In this document: one piece after another, positions 45,235 to 51,419 of the stretch
How the letters are laid out: every line of letters starts with the position of its first letter
Position numbering within the stretch: position 1 is the stretch's first letter
Origin: Actinoplanes utahensis
Lineage (GTDB): Bacteria; Actinomycetota; Actinomycetes; Mycobacteriales; Micromonosporaceae
DNA length: 64,000 nt
Assembly (NCBI RefSeq): GCF_016862455.1
Contig: NZ_BOMZ01000022.1
Span: forward strand, 27,533-91,532
Direction: 5' to 3'
Made by a program: the position numbers and the translations under genes
The notes under the pieces: model-generated
What the model was told of the DNA's origin: nothing
What the model saw: only the letters and a program-made list of their open reading frames with translations
The model's database searches: none

Positions 45235-46328
45235 CCGCCGGGCAGTTCCCGGCGGGCGTCCCGCAGCTCCCGCCATTGCGGGCCGGTCCGCCAGGAGGTG
45301 TGCTGCTCCAGGTAGCGGCGCAGTTTCGCAAGGTCCTCCGGGCTGTCCTTGGCGGCCGTCCCGGCGAGGCAGGAGACCAGGTCGGTGGTGGTGCCGGCGG
45401 ACCCGTTCAGGAACCAGCCGCGCAGCCCGACGGCGTGCGCGACGGCGACCGCCTCGGCGGTGCTCATCACCGCGGACAGCTTGTCCATCTCGTCGCCGCG
45501 GGTGGTCCGCCCGGTCCGCAGCTCCCGGAAGGCGGTGACCAGCACCTCGAGGACGTCCCGCCGCGGTGGGGCGGTCACCCCGGAGCGCCGCAGCAGCGCG
45601 CCCGCCTCCGCCTCGACCAGCGCCAGCTCGGTGTCGAAGTCGGCGATCGGGAAGACCGTCTCGAAGTTGAACCGCCGTTTCAGCGCCGAGCTCATGTCGT
45701 TGACGCCGCGGTCCCGGGTGTTCGCCGTGGCGATGATGTTGAAGCCTTCCCGGGCGAACACCATCCCGGCGTCGCCGGGCAGCTCGGGAACCGCGAGGAC
45801 CCGGTCGGAGAGCGGGGAGAGCAGGCAGTCCTGCACCTCGAGGGGGCAGCGGGTGATCTCCTCGAACCGGACCACCTTGCCGTGGGCCATGCCGCGCAGC
45901 AGCGGCGCCGGCACCAGGGACCGCTCGGACGGGCCCTCGGCGACGAGCAGGGCGTAGTTCCACGAATACTTGATCTGGTCCTCGGTGGTGGCCGCGCCGC
46001 CCTGGATGGTCAGGGTCGAGTCACCGCTGACCGCGGCCGCGAGCAGCTCGGAGAGCAGAGATTTCGCGGTGCCCGGCTCGCCGACCAGCAGCAGGCCCCG
46101 GCTGGTGGCCAGGCTGACGAGGGCCCGGTCGATGAGTGACGGGTCGCCGACGAACTTGCGGCTGATCCCGATCTTGTCGTCGCCGACGATGAACGCGCGG
46201 GCGGCCCGCAGGCTGAGCGCCCAGCCCGGCGGGGTCGGCGCGTCGTCGGCGGCCCGCAGACGGGCCAGCTCGTCGGCATAGCGCACCTCGGCCGGCGGTC
46301 GCTGGACGTGGGTGGTGGCAACGGTCAC
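45231..46328 (-). CDS. MoxR-type AAA+ ATPase (YehL-like)
   Basis: 365 residues from a GTG at 46328. Walker A is GEPGTAKS (83-90). The Walker B region is GKVVRFEEITRCP. Sensor 1 is NIIATANTRDRGVNDM, and the Arg-rich LKRRFNFETVFP follows. MoxR ATPases remodel client proteins together with a VWA partner, here encoded two genes downstream. Gene order corresponds to E. coli yehL. The start overlaps the stop of a 71-codon gene (GTGA) and the stop overlaps the DUF5682 start (ATGA). This overlap chain implies a fixed-stoichiometry complex. Confidence 0.88.
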   Translation of the reverse strand: MTVATTHVQRPPAEVRYADELARLRAADDAPTPPGWALSLRAARAFIVGDDKIGISRKFVGDPSLIDRALVSLATSRGLLLVGEPGTAKSLLSELLAAAVSGDSTLTIQGGAATTEDQIKYSWNYALLVAEGPSERSLVPAPLLRGMAHGKVVRFEEITRCPLEVQDCLLSPLSDRVLAVPELPGDAGMVFAREGFNIIATANTRDRGVNDMSSALKRRFNFETVFPIADFDTELALVEAEAGALLRRSGVTAPPRRDVLEVLVTAFRELRTGRTTRGDEMDKLSAVMSTAEAVAVAHAVGLRGWFLNGSAGTTTDLVSCLAGTAAKDSPEDLAKLRRYLEQHTSWRTGPQWRELRDARRELPGG

Positions 46329-46540
46329 GGGAGCACCTCGGATAGTTCGCGCAGCGCCTTCGCCGCGGTGATCGGGTCGAGCTCACGGATGCGATCGTCA
46401 TGATCATCGCGGAGCCGGTGGCACGCCTCCGCGGGGGCCACGTGGACGGCGCGGAGCGTCTGGTCGCCGAACATCTCGACGTCGCCGGCCGCGAACCGCC
46501 TCCAGCCTCGGGGGATGGCGAAGCCTCGCGCCTCGGTCAC
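46325..46540 (-). CDS. Small unknown protein heading the MoxR operon
   Basis: 71 residues, not recognised. The GTG at 46540 has GGAGAG about 8 bp upstream. The protein begins with TEARGFAIPRGWRRFAAGD and ends ITAAKALRELSEVLP, with the His-rich LRAVHVAPAEACHRLRDDHD in the middle. Its stop overlaps the MoxR start by 4 bp, which argues that it is real and made with the complex. Metal binding through its His/Cys/Asp cluster is possible but unproven. Confidence 0.55.
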   Translation of the reverse strand: MTEARGFAIPRGWRRFAAGDVEMFGDQTLRAVHVAPAEACHRLRDDHDDRIRELDPITAAKALRELSEVLP

Positions 46541-46564
46541 CGGCCACTCTCCAGACTCGCCGTT

Positions 46565-46647
46565 GCATCGACGGGCAGAACCATAGCGACACCCCCCGAC
46601 AGAATTCCGGCCCAGCCGGGCCATGCGCCCTCAGGCATCGACGGGCA
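46565..46647. promoter_or_regulatory. 13-bp direct repeat in the divergent spacer of the MoxR operon
   Basis: GCATCGACGGGCA occurs at 46565-46577 and again at 46635-46647, 70 bp apart (about seven helical turns) in the spacer between the MoxR operon and the divergent HTH gene. Candidate binding sites for the small HTH protein. Confidence 0.4.
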
Positions 46648-46791
46648 TGGACATCCCGTCCGCGATGGACGAGAGTGGGGGCGTCGGCGCGGGCCGTGCA
46701 GGCGGCCGGCCCGCGCCGGCGTCGCCCGCCGGCCGGCCCCCACCACCCGCACGGGTGCGCGCCGATCAGGCGAACCACCTAGTCCTGCGTC

Positions 46792-46797
46792 TATAGT
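46792..46797 (+). promoter_or_regulatory. TATAGT -10 box; HTH gene probably leaderless
   Basis: TATAGT ends 7 bp before the ATG at 46805, so transcription would begin at or next to the start codon. No ribosome site is present. Leaderless messages of this form are common in actinomycetes. The -35 region is weak. Confidence 0.5.
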
Positions 46798-46804
46798 CGC
46801 GTGC

Positions 46805-47026
46805 ATGGAAACGCCTTCACTCCGCCTGCTCGGCGCGCACGAGGTCCGCGCACGGATCGGCCTGATCAGCCGCCAGCGCGTCTATCAACTGGCCAAACGC
46901 GCGGACTTCCCGCAACCCGTCGCCGACCTGGCGCAGGGCAAGATCTGGCTGGCCGACGAGATCGAGGCCTGGCTCGACGCCCGTCGCATCCGGCTGGAGC
47001 CCCGTCCGCCGGCGGACGGGGGGTGA
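46805..47026 (+). CDS. Small AlpA/MerR-like helix-turn-helix protein
   Basis: 73 residues. LRLLGAHEVRARIGLISRQRVYQLAKRADFPQPV is, in shorter pieces, a classic AlpA/excisionase-type winged helix: a helix-turn-helix ending RVYQLAKR, then the turn DFPQPVADLAQGKIWL, and a final helix DEIEAWLDARR. Proteins of this size are regulators or excisionases; no integrase or phage gene is nearby, so a regulator is more likely. It is divergent from the MoxR operon and may control it. The message appears leaderless. Confidence 0.7.
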   Translation: METPSLRLLGAHEVRARIGLISRQRVYQLAKRADFPQPVADLAQGKIWLADEIEAWLDARRIRLEPRPPADGG

Positions 47027-47156
47027 CATCCGGCGCGGAATCCGTCTTGCGCGGCCCACCCGCTTCGTGACAGCCTTCTCGGGCGATCTCGCCCACGAGG
47101 TCGCCCACACCTGAGTTCTCGAAAGAGTGAAGCCAATGATCACGGCCTGGCCTCCC

Positions 47157-47223
47157 GGCCGCCGCTGAGCATCTCTCCGCCTGCGGCGGCCCGTGTCACC
47201 CGCATGCCCTCGGTTCGGCATGC
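47157..47223 (+). promoter_or_regulatory. Two strong hairpins in the leader of the GNAT gene
   Basis: GGCCGCCGC/GCGGCGGCC (47157-47191) and GCATGCC/GGCATGC (47202-47223) are perfect stems 45-110 bp upstream of the 47269 start. They are flanked by an imperfect inverted repeat (CTCGAAAGAGTGAAG at 47118 and CTTCACTCTCGAAAAG at 47240). This could be a terminator of the HTH gene plus a structured 5' leader. No known riboswitch was recognised. Confidence 0.45.
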
Positions 47224-47268
47224 CGTTTCCCGCAGACGCTCTTCACTCTCGAAAAGGCTTACCTCACC

Positions 47269-48021
47269 ATGGATCTGCGCATCCAGCGCTCCGTCGTGTC
47301 CACCCTCCGCACCCGCCCGAAGGCAGTGGAGATCGGCCCGTTCGTGGCCGGTTTCGACCCGGACACCGCAAGTCCCTTCGTCAACTACGCCACCCCGATC
47401 CCGGACGTCCCGATCACGGCGGCCGATGTCGACGCCCTGATCGGCGCGTTCACCGGGGCCGGCCGCAAACCACGCCTGGAATACGTCGTCAGCACCACTC
47501 CCGAGCTGGAGGAGCTGCTGCTCGGAGCCGGCTTCACCGTCGAGGTCCGGCATCGGTACCTGGTCTGCACACCGCAGACGCTGACCGTGCCACCCGTACC
47601 GGAAGGGCTGTCGCTGACCGAGCCCACGACGGACCCGCAGCGGGCCGCACTGTCCGCCGCCACCGCCGAGGCCTTCGGCGCGCTGTGGGAGGCGAGCGAG
47701 GCGGACGTCATCCGGCTCCGCCGCAGTCAGGAACGCGGTGGCATCGCGATCGCCGCGTTCACCGCGAGCGGTGAATGCGCGGGCGGCGGGCAGGCCACGC
47801 CGCCGAGCGACGCGCTGTGCGAGGTCGCCGGCATCGGCGTGCGCGAGCCGTTCCGGCGGCGTGGCCTGGCCGCGGCGTTCACCGCGGAGATCACCCGCAG
47901 AGCCTTCGATCGGGGTGTGGACTTCGCCTGGCTGGAGGCGAGCGGCGGCGACTCGTGGCGGGTGTACGAGCGGATCGGCTACGTCCCGGCGGGCCACCGT
48001 CTCTACATCTCGAAGAACTGA
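47269..48021 (+). CDS. GNAT-family N-acetyltransferase
   Basis: 250 residues. The C-terminal ~110 residues are a GNAT domain: CEVAGIGVREPFRRRGLAAA is the acetyl-CoA motif, then DFAWLEASGGDSWRVYERIGY. The N-terminal half (residues ~1-135) has no clear motif but resembles the amino half of two-part GNAT proteins (ATPIPDVPITAADVDALI, ELEELLLGAGFTVEVRHRY). The substrate is unknown. AAAAGG is about 10 bp upstream of the ATG. A strong hairpin follows the stop codon. Confidence 0.8.
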   Translation: MDLRIQRSVVSTLRTRPKAVEIGPFVAGFDPDTASPFVNYATPIPDVPITAADVDALIGAFTGAGRKPRLEYVVSTTPELEELLLGAGFTVEVRHRYLVCTPQTLTVPPVPEGLSLTEPTTDPQRAALSAATAEAFGALWEASEADVIRLRRSQERGGIAIAAFTASGECAGGGQATPPSDALCEVAGIGVREPFRRRGLAAAFTAEITRRAFDRGVDFAWLEASGGDSWRVYERIGYVPAGHRLYISKN

Positions 48022-48025
48022 CCGC

Positions 48026-48070
48026 CGGCTCTGCCCGCCCCCGCCACGGCCGCCGGGGCGGGCAGAGCCG
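48026..48070 (+). terminator. Hairpin after the GNAT gene
   Basis: CGGCTCTGCCCGCCCC pairs perfectly with GGGGCGGGCAGAGCCG (16 bp), 5 bp after the stop codon. There is no T-run. The 46-bp repeat array begins within its 3' arm. Confidence 0.75.
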
Positions 48071-48204
48071 CTACAGGCGAAGCCGGGAAACGCGGAGAAC
48101 CGGGACGGCTGAGCCGCTTCAGGCGAAGCCGGGAAACGCGGAAGACCGGGACGGCTGAGCCGCTTCAGGTGAAGCCGGGAAACGCGGAAGACCGGGACGG
48201 GGAA
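48067..48204. repeat. Non-coding minisatellite, three 46-bp units
   Basis: Three units of 46 bp, 48067-48112, 48113-48158 and 48159-48204, with the core GAAGCCGGGAAACGCGGAAG. The third drifts at its end. It lies between the GNAT and DUF3616 genes. Confidence 0.95.
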
Positions 48205-48293
48205 GGCGGTTCGGGGCGGAGGACCCGAAAGGTCATCCAACGAAGACCCGATGTGCGACCTGCGCTGATGCGCGGTGGTGCGACGATGACGCC

Positions 48294-49355
48294 ATGACGG
48301 TCGACTACACGGTGCGACTGCGTTTCTCCGACGAGTCGCAGGCCGCCGCCACCCACACCAATCTCTCCGCGATCCGGCACGACGGCCGGGTGCTGTGGAT
48401 CGCCGGCGACGAGAGCGCGACCATCGAGCGGCTGCTCGCCGACGACGTGGATCGGCCCACCGAGTTCGGGGCGGAGACGCGGTTCCGGCTGGCCGATTTC
48501 GTCACCCTGCCCGGCCACGACGCCGACGAGGAGGCGGACGTGGAGGGCCTGGCCCGGGCCGGGCACTTCCTCTGGGCGATCGGGTCGCACAGCCTGCGCC
48601 GCAAGCAGATCAAGGACCGGCACGAGGGGCAGAAGGCACTGCGCCGGCTGGCCCGGATCGAGGGGCAGGCCAACCGGCAGATCCTGGTCCGGCTGCCGAT
48701 CGCCGACGTGGGCGGCGTCCCCACGCCGGTGCGTGAGCTGGAGGCGGACGGGGTCCGGCACCGGGCCGCGGCGCTGAGCGTCCGCGACGACCTGCGGCGG
48801 CTGCTGCGCGACGACGAGCATCTGGCGCCGTTCCTGCCCATTCCGGGCAAGGACAACGGCCTCGACATCGAGGGCATCGCGGTGCGCGGCGACCGGGTCT
48901 TCCTGGGCTTGCGGGGGCCGGTTCTGCGCGGGTGGGCGTTCGTTCTGGAGCTTCGGCCGTACGTTCTCGCCACCGACCCGGGACGACTGCGGCTGCACCG
49001 GTTCCCCGACGGTCAGCCGTACCGCAAACATGTTCTCGATCTTGATGGGCTGGGTGTCCGGGACCTCTGCCCGGACGGTGACGACCTGCTGGTGCTCGCC
49101 GGGCCGACGATGGACCTGGACGGGCCGGTGCGCATCTACCGCTGGCACGGCGCGGGCCGGGTGGAGGTGCCGACGATCGTGCGGAACGATCTGATCAGCC
49201 GTGAGCTGGAGCTGACCTACGGCGAGGGCGACGATCACGCCGAAGGGCTGAGCCTGATGGGCCCGGACCGGGTGCTGGTCGTCTACGACAGTCCCGCCCC
49301 GCTCCGGCTCGAACCGGACGGGGCGGTCGTCGCCGACGTTCTCAAGCTGCCCTGA
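48294..49355 (+). CDS. DUF3616 protein (beta-propeller-like)
   Basis: 353 residues, no signal peptide. DUF3616 pattern: an N-terminal strand pair (NLSAIRHDGRVLWIAGDE), EADVEGLARAGHFLWAIGSH, DIEGIAVRGDRVFLGLRGPV and the closing DHAEGLSLMGPDRVLVVYDSP. The repeated VEG/IEG-L-A-x-G/D-x-LW/VFLG blocks suggest blades of a propeller related to esterase-like or phytase-like folds. Function unknown. The stop shares one base with the start of the next gene (TGATG), so the two are co-translated. Confidence 0.75.
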   Translation: MTVDYTVRLRFSDESQAAATHTNLSAIRHDGRVLWIAGDESATIERLLADDVDRPTEFGAETRFRLADFVTLPGHDADEEADVEGLARAGHFLWAIGSHSLRRKQIKDRHEGQKALRRLARIEGQANRQILVRLPIADVGGVPTPVRELEADGVRHRAAALSVRDDLRRLLRDDEHLAPFLPIPGKDNGLDIEGIAVRGDRVFLGLRGPVLRGWAFVLELRPYVLATDPGRLRLHRFPDGQPYRKHVLDLDGLGVRDLCPDGDDLLVLAGPTMDLDGPVRIYRWHGAGRVEVPTIVRNDLISRELELTYGEGDDHAEGLSLMGPDRVLVVYDSPAPLRLEPDGAVVADVLKLP

Positions 49356-49696
49356 TGCGGCAGATCTACGCGCATCAGGCGACCGTCGCCCTCGCGAGCG
49401 GAGAGGATCCGGACGCGCCCGGCGCGGCGATCACCGCCGCGCTCGGCGGTCACGGTGACCATGAGCCGCCGCACCACACCACTGCCGAGCAGGCCGGGGA
49501 GGCACTTCGGCTGCGGGTCCTCGTCGCCACCGAGCCGGACAGGATCGCGGAGGTACGCCGCCGCATCGACGCCGCGCTCGCCGCCGGGGACTGGCGGCTG
49601 ATCACCTCCGGCTGCGCCACGGTCGAGCCGGCCGAGCGGCCACACGGACGCCGACTCCTACGCAGAACAGCTGAACCGGGGACGAAAGGACCGTAG
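49355..49696 (+). CDS. Hypothetical protein coupled to the DUF3616 gene
   Basis: 113 residues, not recognised. Its ATG overlaps the DUF3616 stop by one base. It begins MRQIYAHQATVALASGEDPD, has a His/Glu-rich stretch (GHGDHEPPHHTTAEQAGEAL) and an amphipathic helix (RIAEVRRRIDAALAAGDW), and ends in a basic tail. It may be a partner of the DUF3616 protein; the His-rich loop could bind metal. Coupling is the main evidence that it is real. Confidence 0.6.
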   Translation: MRQIYAHQATVALASGEDPDAPGAAITAALGGHGDHEPPHHTTAEQAGEALRLRVLVATEPDRIAEVRRRIDAALAAGDWRLITSGCATVEPAERPHGRRLLRRTAEPGTKGP

Positions 49697-49705
49697 TCTG
49701 CGGGC

Positions 49706-50491
49706 ATGCTCGTCACCGTCGTCGCCGATTACGGCACCGGCGACCTGGCCTTCGCCGAGGTCTGCCAACGGCTCGCCCTGCTGCTTCCGGAAGCGGCGAT
49801 CACCACGGTCCCGGTGGCCGCCTTCGACACGGTCGGCGCGGGGTTCTGCGTGGCTCAGCTCGCCTTCGGCGAGGGGCCTTCCGACCGGATCGTGTACGCC
49901 AACGTAGCGCCCCGCCAGGACCTCGACGACCCGCGCGCCGACAACGCCGGGGAACGTCTCGCCGCCGCCCGGCTGGACTCCGGCGTCCTGGTCGTCGGCG
50001 TGGCGTCCGGATCCAGCCTGTCGTTCCTGGCCGCCGAGGGTGTGCCGGTCCGCGCCGTCGAGGTGGCCGACCGAGGATCCCAGTTCCGCTCCCGCGACGT
50101 CTTCCCGGCCGCGCTCGCCGCCCTCGCCCGCGGTGACGACTCGCTGCTCGGCGAGGAGCTGACGGTCGGGCCGCCACCGAAGCAGGCGGTCGGCTACATC
50201 GACGGGTACGGCAACATCAAGACGACGTGGGACCACGCGCCGGCGCCGGCCGGCACGACGGTCGGGGTGCGGATCGGCGAGGTCAGCGTGGCGGCCACGG
50301 TCAGCGACGGGGTCTTCGAGGTGCCGGCGGGGACGATGTCGTTCGCGCCCGGCAGTTCCGGCTGGCCGCGCGGCGACGGGAGCGGCGATCGGACGTTCTA
50401 CGAGCTGCTGTCCCGGGGCGGCAGCGCGGCCCGGCTCTTCGGTGATCCGCTGCCGGGCGCGAGCGTCGAAATCGTCGTACCCCCGGTCTAG
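49706..50491 (+). CDS. SAM hydrolase/adenosyltransferase-fold protein (DUF62)
   Basis: 261 residues starting 9 bp after the preceding gene. The N-terminal half has TVVADYGTGDLAFAEVCQRL (Asp in the SAM site), ANVAPRQD and GVLVVGVASGSSLSFLA. The C-terminal half has GYIDGYGNIKTTWDHAP, the DUF62 mark. Related enzymes hydrolyse S-adenosylmethionine to adenosine and methionine, or halogenate it (fluorinase, SalL). The typical N-terminal segment TDFGTxDxYVG is altered (ADYGTGDLAFAE), so activity is uncertain. Likely in one transcript with the DUF3616 and 113-residue proteins. Confidence 0.7.
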   Translation: MLVTVVADYGTGDLAFAEVCQRLALLLPEAAITTVPVAAFDTVGAGFCVAQLAFGEGPSDRIVYANVAPRQDLDDPRADNAGERLAAARLDSGVLVVGVASGSSLSFLAAEGVPVRAVEVADRGSQFRSRDVFPAALAALARGDDSLLGEELTVGPPPKQAVGYIDGYGNIKTTWDHAPAPAGTTVGVRIGEVSVAATVSDGVFEVPAGTMSFAPGSSGWPRGDGSGDRTFYELLSRGGSAARLFGDPLPGASVEIVVPPV

Positions 50492-50501
50492 CCTCCCGGG
50501 C

Positions 50502-51242
50502 ATGACCCGACTCACCGGCACCGCCCCGCACCTTTCGACCGACCCCACCGGCTCGTCCTGGCAGCCGGTTCAGGATCTGCTGTGGATCAGTGACGCCACG
50601 CCGCGGCAGGGCTGGTGGCGGGCCCTGCGGGCGCAGCACGCGCGCACCGGGTTGTGGCCACTCCTGCTGGGCAGCCTCTCCGACAGCGATCCCGGCCGGC
50701 CGTGGTCCGAGGACGGCGATCTGGATCCCTGCCTGATCCGCACCGGGCCCGGTGACCACGATCCCGGCGCGGTCCTCGCCGCCTGGTGGAAAGGCGTGGA
50801 GCAGGAGGAGTGGCCCGGCCTCGCCCCCGGCGGCGAGCCGGCCACCGATCCGGACGCGGACGCCGACGAGACCGCCGACATGATTCTCGACCTCGGCGTT
50901 CTCACCCTGCCCCGGCTGGGTCTGGTTCCGGCGGCCCGGGGCGCGGACGCGCTGGCCGCGGCCGGTTGGACCGGCCCGATGAACCACGAGAACGACACCG
51001 CGAAGATCTCCTGCGTGCTGCGCAGCTGGGAGGAGCGGTTCGGCGCCCGGGTCGTCGCGGTCGGCTTCGACACGCTGTATGTGAGCGTCGCCGCCCCGCC
51101 GACCGGCGAGGAACACGCGCGGGCGGTCGCCGCCGAGCATCTCGCCTTCTGCCCCGACAACATCTGGCAGGGCGCGGGCTCCATGGACGCCTACGTCGAG
51201 CAGATCCTCGGCGCACCCGGCTGGACGTTCTGGTGGGACTGA
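50502..51242 (+). CDS. DUF4253 protein (second copy)
   Basis: 246 residues, 10 bp after the DUF62 gene and on the same strand. It has the DUF4253 core: a central ARTGLWPLLLG segment, NDTAKISCVLRSWEERFGAR, VVAVGFDTLYVSVAAPPTGEE, HARAVAAEHLAFCPDNIW and the end GWTFWWD. It is a paralog of the protein at 21132-21929, with the same SCVL/QHSV strand and W-W-D ending. An acidic linker (DPDADADETADM) lies in the middle. Function unknown. A hairpin terminator separates it from the convergent pheT. Confidence 0.78.
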   Translation: MTRLTGTAPHLSTDPTGSSWQPVQDLLWISDATPRQGWWRALRAQHARTGLWPLLLGSLSDSDPGRPWSEDGDLDPCLIRTGPGDHDPGAVLAAWWKGVEQEEWPGLAPGGEPATDPDADADETADMILDLGVLTLPRLGLVPAARGADALAAAGWTGPMNHENDTAKISCVLRSWEERFGARVVAVGFDTLYVSVAAPPTGEEHARAVAAEHLAFCPDNIWQGAGSMDAYVEQILGAPGWTFWWD

Positions 51243-51367
51243 CCCGGCGGCGTCTCAGTTCGGAGCGGTCCAGCGGGAGATCCGGCCGTCCCTCAGCTCG
51301 TGCGCGACGGCGGGCTCGGGCGGCGGCCCCCGGCGAGTCGGGCGAAGACATCGTCGCGCCCACGGAA

Positions 51368-51405
51368 CGAGGCCGGGCCGATGGCTTCCCACCAGCCCGG
51401 CCTCG
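51368..51405. terminator. Bidirectional hairpin between DUF4253 and pheT
   Basis: CGAGGCCGGGC pairs perfectly with GCCCGGCCTCG across a 16-base loop. It sits 15 bp beyond the pheT stop, in the convergent gap. Confidence 0.7.
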
Positions 51406-51419
51406 TCAGAGCCGGCTTG

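Noticed and set aside
46805..47026. Excisionase of an integrated element
   Set aside because: The HTH protein is excisionase-sized, but no integrase, attachment-site repeat or phage gene is nearby; a regulator is more likely.
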